A stretch of 64,000 nucleotides of DNA from Streptomyces lanatus (GTDB lineage Bacteria; Actinomycetota; Actinomycetes; Streptomycetales; Streptomycetaceae): contig NZ_BNBM01000002.1 in the NCBI RefSeq assembly GCF_014655715.1, positions 1 to 64,000 on the forward strand, given 5' to 3'. The notes under the pieces were generated by a model that saw only the letters and a program-made list of their open reading frames with translations, made no database searches and was not told where the DNA came from. Positions 37,965 through 46,165 of this stretch are shown one piece after another. Position 1 is the first letter of the stretch. Each line of letters begins with the position of its first letter. A program made the translations under genes and the position numbers.

Positions 37965-38600
37965 GTGCTCGAGGGGATCGAGGACGTGGGGTCGCTGACC
38001 GCGGGCCCATGGATCTATGTAGTGGTCGCGCTGTCGGTCCTGCTCGACGTGTTCCTGCCGGTGCTGCCCAGCGGCGTCCTGGTGATCACGGCGGCCATGG
38101 CGGCGGCCGCGGGCTCGGGTGCGGCGACCGGGCAGGTCCCCGGCGAGGTGCCCGACATCCTGGCCCTGACGCTCTGCGCCGCGACCGCCTCCGTCCTCGG
38201 TGACCTGGTCGCCTACCGCCTCGCCTGGCGCGGCGGTGCCCGACTGAACCGCGCCATCGCCCGCTCCCGCCGCCTCACAGCAGCGCAGGAACGTCTCGGC
38301 GCCGCCCTGGCCCGAGGCGGCGGCGCCCTGGTCGTCCTCGCCCGTTTCGCCCCCGCGGGCCGCTCGGTGGTCTCCCTCGGCGCCGGCGCGACCCATCGCA
38401 GCCCCCGCGACTTCCTCCCCTGGTCCGCGCTGGCCGGCCTCGCGTGGGCCGTCTACAGCGTGGCCCTCGGGTATTTCGGCGCCCAGTGGCTGGGCGCGAC
38501 GTGGCTGGCGACGGGGGTGTCGGTGGCGGCGCTGTTCGCGGCGGGAGCGGTGGCCACGTACCTGGTGCGACGTGAGCCTTCGGCGGAGCCGGGCGCCTAG
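37965..38600 (+). CDS. DedA-family membrane protein
   Basis: 211 residues from GTG 37965. The DedA/SNARE-associated core has DVFLPVLPSGVLVITAAMAA (helix with Pro pair), GDLVAYRLAWRGGARLNR, and the key VVLARFAPAGRSVVSLGAGA with the conserved Arg residues. It then reads FLPWSALAGLAWAVYSVALGYFGA. DedA proteins flip or recycle lipid carriers; some act in undecaprenyl phosphate transport. Confidence 0.88.
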   Translation: MLEGIEDVGSLTAGPWIYVVVALSVLLDVFLPVLPSGVLVITAAMAAAAGSGAATGQVPGEVPDILALTLCAATASVLGDLVAYRLAWRGGARLNRAIARSRRLTAAQERLGAALARGGGALVVLARFAPAGRSVVSLGAGATHRSPRDFLPWSALAGLAWAVYSVALGYFGAQWLGATWLATGVSVAALFAAGAVATYLVRREPSAEPGA

Positions 38601-38623
38601 GGCTCGGGGCGATCGGTGCGTTA

Positions 38624-38700
38624 TAGCCCCGCGCCCCTAAAAGAACGCCTGCTGCACGTGCCTGCTTTTCAGGGGCGCGGGGAACTGCGCGACCAGCCCC
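38624..38700. repeat. Dispersed palindromic repeat, copy D (hairpin, intergenic)
   Basis: AGCCCCGCGCCCCTAAAAG (38624-38642) and CTTTTCAGGGGCGCGGGGA (38665-38683) form a long hairpin, followed by ACTGCGCGACCAGCCCC. It stands between the convergent DedA and DUF2277 genes, where it could also serve as a terminator. Confidence 0.83.
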
Positions 38701-38748
38701 GAACAACCCGCACCCGGCAAACCAGCGAACCCGGCAGACGCACCCCCG

Positions 38749-38970
38749 CTACCTAGCGGCAGCGCCCCGCACCTCCAACCCGTCGAGCAGCTCGGCCGTG
38801 GCCTCGGCGATGGCATCCACCGCGCGGTCGAAGACCTCGCGGTTGTGCGCGGCCGGGGCCCGGAAGCCGGAGACCTTGCGCACGTACTGGAGGGCGGCGG
38901 CCCGGATCTCGTCCTGCGTGGCCTCCTCGGGCAACGCGGGCGGGCGGAGAGTCTTGATGCTGCGGCACAT
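38749..38970 (-). CDS. DUF2277 small protein
   Basis: 73 residues; ATG 38970. MCRSIKTLRPPALPEEATQ is the characteristic DUF2277 opening (MCRxIxxLRP), and IRAAALQYVRKVSGFRAPA completes the fold. Function unknown; soluble and small. Divergent from the oxidoreductase gene at 39066 across about 95 bp. Confidence 0.87.
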   Translation of the reverse strand: MCRSIKTLRPPALPEEATQDEIRAAALQYVRKVSGFRAPAAHNREVFDRAVDAIAEATAELLDGLEVRGAAAR

Positions 38971-39065
38971 GCCAAACAGTCTCCCTCGGGGTGGGCCCTT
39001 CGTGCCATGATCGAGTCCGAGGCGGCCACCGCACCCTGGCGGGGCCGACCGAGGAGAGGACACGC

Positions 39066-39971
39066 ATGTCTGCGAACGACGGACTCACCGTGGCGATACT
39101 CGGCCCCGGCGGCATAGGCGGCCTGCTCGCCGCACTGCTGTCCAGGTCCGGCCACCGCGTCATCTGCCTGGCCGGCGACGAGACCGCGAAGACCCTGCGT
39201 ACGACCGGCCTCCATGTCCGCAGCGGGATGTTCGGCGACTTCACGGCCGAGGTCGAGGCGGACACCGAGCTCCGCGAACCGGTCGACGCCTGTCTGATCG
39301 CGGTCAAGGCCACCCACCTCGACGCGGCCCTGACCCGCGTCCCGCCCGGCACCCTGGGCGACGCCCTGGTCGTACCGTTCCTGAACGGCGTGGAGCACCC
39401 CGCGTCGCTGCGCGCCCGCTACCGCCCGGACCGTGTGGCCCCCGCCGTCATCCGCGCCGAGTCGACCCGCGTCGCCCCCGGGGAGATCGAGCACGCGACG
39501 CCCTTCGCCGAGGTCGACCTCTCCGGCGACCCGGTCCCCGACGAGCGCCTGGACGCCCTGGCGAAGGCCCTCGGCGAGGCCGGCATCACGACCCGCGTCC
39601 TCCCCGACGAGGCCGCCGCCCTCTGGGCGAAGATGTCCTTCCTGGCCCCCTTCGCCCTGCTCACCACCCGCCACGCCCTCCCCCTCGGCGACGTACGCAC
39701 CCACCACCGCGAGGAATTGACGTCCCTCGTCGAGGAGACGGCGGCCGTCAGCCGCGCCTGCGGCGGCCCCGCCGACCCGGCCGGGGCCCTCGCCCGCTAC
39801 GACGGTTTCCCGCACGGCATGAAGTCGTCGATGCAGCGGGACGCGGAGGCGGGCCGCCCCCTCGAACTGGACGCCATCGGCGGCGCGTTGCTGCGCGCGG
39901 CGGAGCGGCATGGGGTGCCGGTGCCGGTGACGGCGCGGGTGGTGGGCGAGTTGAGGGCGTCGGGTCACTGA
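39066..39971 (+). CDS. Ketopantoate reductase-family (PanE-like) oxidoreductase
   Basis: 301 residues; ATG 39066 with GAGAGGA upstream. The NADPH Rossmann motif is VAILGPGGIGGLLAALLSRSGH. The catalytic-site region has DACLIAVKATHLDAAL (conserved Lys) and LGDALVVPFLNGVEHP (Asn). The C-terminal helical domain ends KSSMQRDAEAGRPLELDAIGG. This is the ApbA/PanE group; whether it serves pantothenate synthesis or a paralogous reduction cannot be decided. 7-bp convergent overlap with the next gene. Confidence 0.87.
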   Translation: MSANDGLTVAILGPGGIGGLLAALLSRSGHRVICLAGDETAKTLRTTGLHVRSGMFGDFTAEVEADTELREPVDACLIAVKATHLDAALTRVPPGTLGDALVVPFLNGVEHPASLRARYRPDRVAPAVIRAESTRVAPGEIEHATPFAEVDLSGDPVPDERLDALAKALGEAGITTRVLPDEAAALWAKMSFLAPFALLTTRHALPLGDVRTHHREELTSLVEETAAVSRACGGPADPAGALARYDGFPHGMKSSMQRDAEAGRPLELDAIGGALLRAAERHGVPVPVTARVVGELRASGH

Positions 39972-40804
39972 CCCGCGGCTACCGCGCGCTCCACATGCGC
40001 CCGGAAGTCACGCGGCCGGCGGCCGGTGACACGCAGGACGGTGTCGGTGACACGGTCCTCGGCGCCGTCCGCGACCGCCGTGTCCATGCTGGCGAGCATG
40101 GCCGCGAACTCGGTCGGCATCGCCGCGGCGAGGTGATCGCGCATCTGCGGGTAGGTCAACTGCCGGTGGGTGACGGTGCGTTCGGTCACCTCGCTGAGGA
40201 TGGTGGCCACGTCGGTGTAGCTGAGCGTCTCCGGGCCGGTGATGACCAGGTCGGTGTCGGGCGCGTGGCGATCGGTCAGCGCGTGTGTGGCGACGGCGGC
40301 GATGTCGTCGGCGTCGACGAACGCCACCCGCCCCTCCCCCGCCGCGGTCCGGATCGTCCCCTCCTCGCGGATGCTGTGGGCGTGCATGTGGTCGCCGGTG
40401 AAGTTCTGCATGAACCAGGACGGCCGAAGCACCGCCCACTCGTCGAACAGGGAGGGCAGCGCCTGGTGCACCTGCCCGACCGCCGGGCCGCCCGCGGGGA
40501 TCGCCGAGGAACTGAGCAGCACGGCCCGCCGCACACCGGAGGCGCGGGCCAGCTCCAGGAAGGGCAGCATGATCGCGGCCGGGTCGGCGGAGGCCAGGGG
40601 CGGGACGAGGTAGACGTGGTCCGTGCCGCTGAGGGCCTCCTCGTGGGTCGTACGGTCGTACCAGTCGAAGCGGACGCCGAGCGGGCCTTGGGCGCGCCGG
40701 CCGGCGGCCTTGACGCGATGCCCTCGCGCGGCGACGCCCCGGGCCACCCGGCTGCCGGTGGTACCGCTGGCCCCGACGACCAGCACAGTGACGGGCGTGG
40801 TCAT
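39965..40804 (-). CDS. NmrA-like NAD(P)-binding protein
   Basis: 279 residues. VTVLVVGASGTTGSRVARGV is the Rossmann GxxGxxG motif, followed by KAAGRRAQGPLG (NADP-type Arg), and VRRAVLLSSSAIPAGG. PSWFMQNFTGDHM is typical of the NmrA/HSCARG-SDR atypical family. ATGA overlap of 4 bp with the SnoaL-like gene puts both in one operon, repressed from the TetR divergon. Probably a redox sensor or quinone/aldehyde reductase. Confidence 0.85.
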   Translation of the reverse strand: MTTPVTVLVVGASGTTGSRVARGVAARGHRVKAAGRRAQGPLGVRFDWYDRTTHEEALSGTDHVYLVPPLASADPAAIMLPFLELARASGVRRAVLLSSSAIPAGGPAVGQVHQALPSLFDEWAVLRPSWFMQNFTGDHMHAHSIREEGTIRTAAGEGRVAFVDADDIAAVATHALTDRHAPDTDLVITGPETLSYTDVATILSEVTERTVTHRQLTYPQMRDHLAAAMPTEFAAMLASMDTAVADGAEDRVTDTVLRVTGRRPRDFRAHVERAVAAGQ

Positions 40805-41208
40805 CGGTCCCCCTTCGGGATGCCGAGCGGGTTCCAGTAGTCGCGGTAGTGGGTGATACGGCCGTCCGTGGCCGACACGACCGCGATGTACGTCATGTCG
40901 AAGGGCTCTCCGCTCTCGACCCAGCGCCCCACGCCACGCATCTCGACGACGATCGTCCGCGGATCGACGGTCTGGTGGATCTTCAGCTCGGGGAACTCGT
41001 GGAGGTCGATGTGGTCGGGATAGTCGCGCATGTAGTCGAGCACGGCGGCCTTCCCCTCCAGCCGCTTCGGCCACCCGTCCGGCGCGAAGGGGAACTCGAA
41101 GACACCGTCGTCGTCCCACAGGCCGACCCAGCCGGGGATGTCCTTGTCGAGCAGCAACTGCAAGCCATGGCGGTACAGCTCAGCGGGCGACTGCGCAGGC
41201 GTGGCCAT
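40801..41208 (-). CDS. SnoaL/NTF2-like protein
   Basis: 135 residues; ATG 41208 behind GGAAGGAG. The fold shows LLLDKDIPGWVGLWDDDGVF, AVLDYMRDYPDHIDLHEFPE and ITHYRDYWNPLGI, typical NTF2-like alpha+beta cone elements. The C-terminus couples by 4 bp to the NmrA-like gene. SnoaL relatives include polyketide cyclases, but many are isomerase-like or unknown; no polyketide genes are near. Confidence 0.85.
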   Translation of the reverse strand: MATPAQSPAELYRHGLQLLLDKDIPGWVGLWDDDGVFEFPFAPDGWPKRLEGKAAVLDYMRDYPDHIDLHEFPELKIHQTVDPRTIVVEMRGVGRWVESGEPFDMTYIAVVSATDGRITHYRDYWNPLGIPKGDR

Positions 41209-41230
41209 TCGGGCTCCTTCCGATACGATA

Positions 41231-41245
41231 CGGACCCGGGGTCCG
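41231..41245. promoter_or_regulatory. TetR operator 1
   Basis: CGGACCCGGGGTCCG, a dyad, lies 22 bases upstream of the SnoaL-like gene. The same half-sites recur at 41268-41282. Confidence 0.75.
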
Positions 41246-41267
41246 CTTAACCCCGCCGCCACCATAG

Positions 41268-41282
41268 CGGACCCAAGGTCCG
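41268..41282. promoter_or_regulatory. TetR operator 2
   Basis: CGGACCCAAGGTCCG, the second copy of the dyad, lies 47 bases before the TetR start. Centre-to-centre spacing is 37 bp, so one regulator could control both directions. Confidence 0.75.
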
Positions 41283-41329
41283 TTTACGCAACCGTGCGCA
41301 GTCGTACGCAACCGAAGGACATCCGACCC

Positions 41330-41938
41330 GTGCCCGAACGCAAGCCCCGCGCGGACGCCGTACGCAACCGCGAGGCCGTCCTCGCCGCAGCCGACCGGCT
41401 CTTCGCCACCTGCGACCGGCCCGAGCAGGTGACCATGGCCGACATCGCGGACGCGGCCGGCGTCGGCAAGGGAACCCTCTTCCGCGGCTTCACCGACCGC
41501 ACCGGCCTGATCCACGCGCTCTACGAGACCCGCCTCGAACCGATCCGCCAGGCCATCACGGACGGCCCGCACCCCTTGGGCCCCGGCACACCACCCCTGG
41601 AACGCGCCCTGGCCCTCCTGGACGCGATCCTGTGCTTCAAACTCGACCACCGCCATCTCGCCCTTGCCCTGGAGGCAACGGGGACCGACAGCCCCTACGG
41701 CGCGACGCACTACGACTGGTGGCACGGCACACTCCGCGACGTCCTGGCCGAACTCCCCGGCTTCACCACCGTCGACTTCACCGCCCACGCCCTCCTGGCA
41801 GCCGTACGCGCCGACCTCATCGACCACCTGACCGACCACCGGCACCTGCCCCGCGAACAACTCCGCACGGACCTGGCCGAGTTCACCACCCGGGTCCTGA
41901 CCAGCACCGCAGGGCCGGGCACCCACTCGTTCGCATGA
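41330..41938 (+). CDS. TetR-family repressor
   Basis: 202 residues from GTG 41330 behind GAAGGA. The HTH reads NREAVLAAADRLFATCDRP, VTMADIADAAGVGKGTLFRG, FTDRTGLIHALYETRLEPI. The C-terminal ligand domain includes LCFKLDHRHLALALEATG and an acid-rich exit. It is divergent from the SnoaL/NmrA operon with two CGGACCC-type dyads between them, so it likely represses that operon and itself. Confidence 0.9.
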   Translation: MPERKPRADAVRNREAVLAAADRLFATCDRPEQVTMADIADAAGVGKGTLFRGFTDRTGLIHALYETRLEPIRQAITDGPHPLGPGTPPLERALALLDAILCFKLDHRHLALALEATGTDSPYGATHYDWWHGTLRDVLAELPGFTTVDFTAHALLAAVRADLIDHLTDHRHLPREQLRTDLAEFTTRVLTSTAGPGTHSFA

Positions 41939-41989
41939 ACCCCCCAAAGGCACTCGCGACCCAAATTCGAACAGGCGTAGCATTGCGCC

Positions 41990-42328
41990 GTGGCTACGCC
42001 CTATGACTTTCCGAGTGACCTCCTCGCCGGCCAGGAGGAGTTGCATCAGGTCCGGGCCGAGCTGTCGGCCCTCCTGAAGCGTCTCCCCTGGTCGGTCGTG
42101 CCCCTGGAGGGCTTCAGCGACGACAACGGCTGGCGCAAGATCGAGCGCCCCGCCTCCCCCGGCTGGACCCAGGACGAACAGGCCGAGGTGGAGAAACTCC
42201 GGCGCCGCGAACACGAACTCGCGGTGTTCGTCAGCGGCCACCGCTTCTGGTCGGAGGTCTCCGCACCGGACCGCATGGACGCCCGCACCAGGCTGAAACA
42301 CGCCCATGAGGCGCGCGAGGAGACCTGA
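41990..42328 (+). CDS. Conserved hypothetical protein
   Basis: 112 residues from GTG 41990. Acidic and helical: PSDLLAGQEELHQVRAELSA, LLKRLPWSVVPLEGFS and a heptad-like EVEKLRRREHELAVFV. I do not recognise a characterised family. It precedes a terminator and the tRNA gene. Confidence 0.75.
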   Translation: MATPYDFPSDLLAGQEELHQVRAELSALLKRLPWSVVPLEGFSDDNGWRKIERPASPGWTQDEQAEVEKLRRREHELAVFVSGHRFWSEVSAPDRMDARTRLKHAHEAREET

Positions 42329-42335
42329 AACAGAA

Positions 42336-42364
42336 AGGGCCCCGACCGTGAACGGCGGGGCCCT
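42336..42364. terminator. Terminator hairpin (bidirectional)
   Basis: AGGGCCCCG pairs with CGGGGCCCT across 11 bases, between the convergent hypothetical gene and tRNA gene. Confidence 0.8.
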
Positions 42365-42373
42365 CTGCTGCGG

Positions 42374-42445
<72 letters not shown>

Positions 42446-42650
42446 GAGAACGAGTCGACAGCCTACCTTGCCGGGGGCCATGTCCCGCAAACCCATATCG
42501 GAGGGCTGTGGGGGATCACCTGGGGTTATCCCCACCCCTGATCCGGGAGCAGCCCGGATCCCCAGCTGGGCCCGGGGTCCGTACGGTCGAAGCACCATCG
42601 CACTCCCGGCCCGAACAGGTCGGCCCGGGACGTCTCAGGGGGAGATCGTC

Positions 42651-43427
42651 ATGGCCCGTACCGTTCCCGCTCGTGCCGCCGCAGTCGCCGCGGTCGTCGT
42701 GGTGCTCGTCGCCGGTGTCGCCGCCTGTGGGGCCGACGCCGGGGACGACAAGGAGCCCGAGAACCGGTCCTTCCCGCTGCAGGGGCGGACGCTGACCATC
42801 GACTCCGACGACTCGGCGCTGGAGATCGTGGCAGGCGACGAGAACAAGGCCGGGACGGTGGAGGTCACCCGGTGGTTCAAGGGGTCCGTCGCGGTCGGTT
42901 CGGAGCCCAGGGTGACCTGGGAGATGAAGGACGACGACCGGCTGGTGCTGCGGGAGAAGTGCTCCGGCATGATCGCGAACTGTGCCACCAAGCACCGCAT
43001 CGAGGTGCCGCGCGGCGTCACCGTGAAGGTCGAGGACGGGGACGGGAGCGTGCGGGCGCGGGGGTTCAAGGATGCGCTGAGCATTCGTACGGGGGACGGG
43101 TCCGTGCAGGTCACCGACTCCAGCGGGCCGCTCGATCTGAAGACCGGGGACGGGTCCGTGCGGGTCTCCGACGTCGCCTCGCGGCGGGTGAAGGCGCAGA
43201 CCGGGGACGGGTCCATCAGGCTCGAACTGGGAACCGTGCCGGACCGCGTGGAGACCCGCAGCGGGGACGGGTCGGTGACGATCGAGCTGCCGCGGTCGAC
43301 GTACGACGTCGAGACCCGGACCGGCGACGGATCCGTGGATGTGTCCGTGCCCCGGGACAACGCCAGCTCCCACGCGGTGTCCGCCCACACCGGCGATGGA
43401 AATGTCACCGTGCGAACCGCGAACTAA
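42651..43427 (+). CDS. DUF4097 lipoprotein-like beta-repeat protein
   Basis: 258 residues; ATG 42651 behind GGGGGAGA. The signal peptide ends in a lipobox-like VAGVAAC. After a linker, repeated strands carry the motif TGDGSV/SGDGSV about every 22 residues (at least seven units), the right-handed beta-helix-like DUF4097 signature. An ectodomain anchored outside the membrane is likely; function unknown. The repeats are also visible in DNA as GGGGACGGGTCCGTG-type units. Confidence 0.85.
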   Translation: MARTVPARAAAVAAVVVVLVAGVAACGADAGDDKEPENRSFPLQGRTLTIDSDDSALEIVAGDENKAGTVEVTRWFKGSVAVGSEPRVTWEMKDDDRLVLREKCSGMIANCATKHRIEVPRGVTVKVEDGDGSVRARGFKDALSIRTGDGSVQVTDSSGPLDLKTGDGSVRVSDVASRRVKAQTGDGSIRLELGTVPDRVETRSGDGSVTIELPRSTYDVETRTGDGSVDVSVPRDNASSHAVSAHTGDGNVTVRTAN

Positions 43428-43501
43428 CCGGGCCGTGTGTTCGTCCTATACCGGTGGGAGAATGACACCGGGCAGGGTGAATGACAGCACGGGAGAGGGA
43501 T

Positions 43502-44887
43502 GTGACGGCGACACCTCCGCAGCCGAACTCGCCGTCAGGGCCGCGTGCGCGGGCACGTTCCATGCGGGCGGCGCTCCATGACACCCTCGCCCTCGCCGCG
43601 CTCCCCCTCGTCGTCGCCCTGGCGCTGCCCGCCGCCTTCGCCGGTGGCGGCACCCGGCGCTGGTTCGGCGGGCGGGCCGAGAGCCAGCGGGCCGAGGCGC
43701 AGGCCGCGAAGGACGCCGCGGCGGCGGCGTTCTACGAGCTGGACACGGCCCAGCGGGATCTGCGGATCTCGATCGAGACGATCGCGGCGGTGGACGACTC
43801 CCCCGCCGCCCGCCGCGCGATCAGCGACTTCGAGGCCCTCGGGCGGCGCATCGACGAGGTCTCTCACCAGTACATCAATGCCGTTGACGCCCATGATCTC
43901 GATCGTGATGATCTGGAAGCCTCAACCGCCGCCCGAGCCCGTGCCGAGCTCGCCAAGGCCAAGGACGATCTCGACAACGTCAAGCGCGAGCTGGACCGGT
44001 TCGGCGACTCGCTCGGGCCGCTGCTCGGCAAGGCCGAGACCCAGCTGGCCCGGCTCGCCCCGGCCGTGGAGCGCGCCCGCCAGGGGCTGCTCGCCGCGTC
44101 GAACGCGCTCGATGCCGTACGGGAATCGGGGCTGAAGGCGGATGATCTCGCGGCGCGGCTCGCCGTCCTCGCCCCCGAGCTGACCAAGCTCAACCAAGGC
44201 GCCGGGCAGCATGGCGTGCCGCAGACCCTGGAGCGTGCCGAGCGGGTCGCGAGGGAAGCCGAAGCCGTACGGGTGGAGGCCGAGCGGCTGCCTGAGAAGG
44301 CCGCCGAGATCGATCATCGGCTCGTTTCGCTGCGGACGCGTGCGCAGGCGCTCACCACCCGTGCCGAGCAGGTGGAGCCGGTGCTGAGCGAGCTGCGGCG
44401 GCGGTTCACCGCCGCCTGCTGGCAGGACTTGCAGGGCGTTCCGGAGCGGGCCGGGGAGAACGTACGGCAGGCCGAGGTGAAGCTGAAGGAGGCCCGGGCC
44501 GCGCGGGACGAGCAGCGCTGGCCGGATGCCACCGCCCTCCTGTCCACCGTCCGGGCGCTGCTGAACAGCACCGATGAGTCGGTGTCCGCCGCCGGTGACC
44601 GGCTGCGGCAGCTGAACGCCGTACAGAAGGACCCGCAGCAGGAGATCGACCGGACCCGTTTCGCGATCCGGGACGCCCAGCGGCTGGCGATGGCGGGGCG
44701 GAACACCCCGGATCCGGCCCATGCGCGTCCGCTGGACGACTCCGTCGCCCGGCTGGAGCGGGCGATCGGCACCCTGGAGGGGCGTCATCCGGACTACTGG
44801 CACTTCCTGACCGAGACGGAGGCGGTACGGGAGACGGTGGCCCGGGTCGTCGCCCGGATCCGCGAGGAGCGCGGATCCGGACACTGA
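43502..44887 (+). CDS. Coiled-coil membrane-anchored protein
   Basis: 461 residues from GTG 43502 behind GGGAGAGGG; an ATG at 43481 is the alternative. A hydrophobic segment (HDTLALAALPLVVALALPAAFAGG) near residue 30 probably anchors it. The remainder is almost wholly charged helix with heptad character (ARAELAKAKDDLDNVKRELD, QTLERAERVAREAEAVRVEA), about 380 residues. This suggests a scaffold or filament-like cell-envelope protein. No enzymatic motif is seen. Confidence 0.78.
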   Translation: MTATPPQPNSPSGPRARARSMRAALHDTLALAALPLVVALALPAAFAGGGTRRWFGGRAESQRAEAQAAKDAAAAAFYELDTAQRDLRISIETIAAVDDSPAARRAISDFEALGRRIDEVSHQYINAVDAHDLDRDDLEASTAARARAELAKAKDDLDNVKRELDRFGDSLGPLLGKAETQLARLAPAVERARQGLLAASNALDAVRESGLKADDLAARLAVLAPELTKLNQGAGQHGVPQTLERAERVAREAEAVRVEAERLPEKAAEIDHRLVSLRTRAQALTTRAEQVEPVLSELRRRFTAACWQDLQGVPERAGENVRQAEVKLKEARAARDEQRWPDATALLSTVRALLNSTDESVSAAGDRLRQLNAVQKDPQQEIDRTRFAIRDAQRLAMAGRNTPDPAHARPLDDSVARLERAIGTLEGRHPDYWHFLTETEAVRETVARVVARIREERGSGH

Positions 44888-44905
44888 GCATCTGCCGGGG
44901 GACGG

Positions 44906-46066
44906 TCAGGTGCGGTAGGCGTAGTACGCCGCGTTCGGGTCCGACGCGATGATGCTGGTCAGCGAGCGCCGGTAGGTGTTCGAGGAGTGGTACGTCAGAT
45001 ACGGCACGCCCTGCGGGCTGCGGTAGGTGACGATCATCGTGTGGTCCTTGGAGCCGTCCTTGTCGAAGTCCATCTGGAGGACGTCACCGACGTCCATCTG
45101 GTAGACGTTGGCGAGGCTGGTGGTCCGCTTGGAGTTCTGCGCGAACCAGGACCACTCGTTGACGCCGACGAACGAGTGCGACTGGATCTCGGCGTTGCCG
45201 AACCACTTGGTGTAGTCGTAGACATAGCCGGGCGCGTGCTTCCAGCCGCCCGCCTTCAGGGACTGGCTCACGAAGTTGGTGCAGTCGCCGCCCGCGCCGT
45301 GGCCGTTGAAGTCCGGGTAGTCGGTGTTGTAGTTCCTCCAGTACTTCTCCGCGTACGCCGCCATGGCCTTGTAGTCCAGGGCCGTACCGGTGAGAGTCTT
45401 CGGCTTCGCCGGGGCGGGGTAGGTGGTCGCGGCGCGCGGGGCGGACGGCATGGTGTCGTCCACGGCGGGTGCCTTGACGTCCTTCACCATCGGCCGCGCG
45501 ACCGTGTTGACGGCGGCGCCCTGGTCGGTGGCGCGGATGCCGCTCAGCTGCCAGTCGCCGGTCGGAGCGGCGGTGAAGGTGAGTTCGTGGTGCGCCTGGA
45601 AGCCGGTGGTGCCGGGCTGGTCGGCGTACGTCAGGGTCGTGGTCTCGGTGACGGTGGCCTTGGCGGTACGGCCCGTCACGCGCGCGGAGTTGAGGGTGAC
45701 GGCCGTGTCGGCCTTACGGTACCTCTCGCCGAGCCGCGCGAGAAGGTCCTTGCGGTCCTCCAGCGTGGCCAGGGCGGTCCGCTCACCGCGGGCCATGCCG
45801 GCCGACAGCCGTACGCCGCCGAGTGGGTTGCTGTCCTGCCCGCCTGCGACCAGGGCCTCGGTGCGGTCGGTGAGGACCGCGTCCGCCAGCCGCTGGAAGG
45901 TGGCCCTGGTCCGCGCGTCCACCGTCGGGGCGTCGGCGGCCGCGGCGCCGGCGCTCCAGGTGGGCAGCAGGGCCGCTCCGGCGGCGATGGAGGCGGTGGC
46001 CGCCGCGACTATGGAGGCGCGACGGCGGGTACGGATGGGTCTTCTTGATCTCACGGAAGTTCTCAC
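44906..46066 (-). CDS. Secreted amidase-domain protein (Amidase_6/CHAP-like)
   Basis: 386 residues from GTG 46066 behind AAGGAG. A twin-Arg-rich N-terminus with a hydrophobic core gives export. A helical domain is followed by the catalytic C-terminal part: YAEKYWRNYNTDYPDFNGHG, AGGDCTNFVSQSLKAGGWKH (nucleophilic Cys), DVGDVLQMDFDKDGSKDHTM (catalytic His) and YLTYHSSNTYRRSL. This is the Amidase_6 papain-like fold of wall hydrolases. It belongs to the wall cluster with the deacetylase and PBP upstream. Confidence 0.85.
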   Translation of the reverse strand: MRTSVRSRRPIRTRRRASIVAAATASIAAGAALLPTWSAGAAAADAPTVDARTRATFQRLADAVLTDRTEALVAGGQDSNPLGGVRLSAGMARGERTALATLEDRKDLLARLGERYRKADTAVTLNSARVTGRTAKATVTETTTLTYADQPGTTGFQAHHELTFTAAPTGDWQLSGIRATDQGAAVNTVARPMVKDVKAPAVDDTMPSAPRAATTYPAPAKPKTLTGTALDYKAMAAYAEKYWRNYNTDYPDFNGHGAGGDCTNFVSQSLKAGGWKHAPGYVYDYTKWFGNAEIQSHSFVGVNEWSWFAQNSKRTTSLANVYQMDVGDVLQMDFDKDGSKDHTMIVTYRSPQGVPYLTYHSSNTYRRSLTSIIASDPNAAYYAYRT

Positions 46067-46165
46067 GGGGATTCTCCTTGCGCGGGGTGGTCGAACCCGG
46101 GCAGGGAATGTCTACACGATCTCCCCAACTGTGAAGAACCCGGGGGTAGTTGATCGTTCATCCGG

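Noticed and set aside
40801..41208. SnoaL-like gene as evidence for a polyketide cluster
   Set aside because: No ketosynthase, acyltransferase or carrier protein is in the window, and the fold is shared by many unrelated proteins.
43040..43420. Periodic GGGGACGGGTCCGTG units as a regulatory or CRISPR array
   Set aside because: The period follows the DUF4097 protein repeats (GDGSV) and lies wholly in frame; it is protein-driven repetition.
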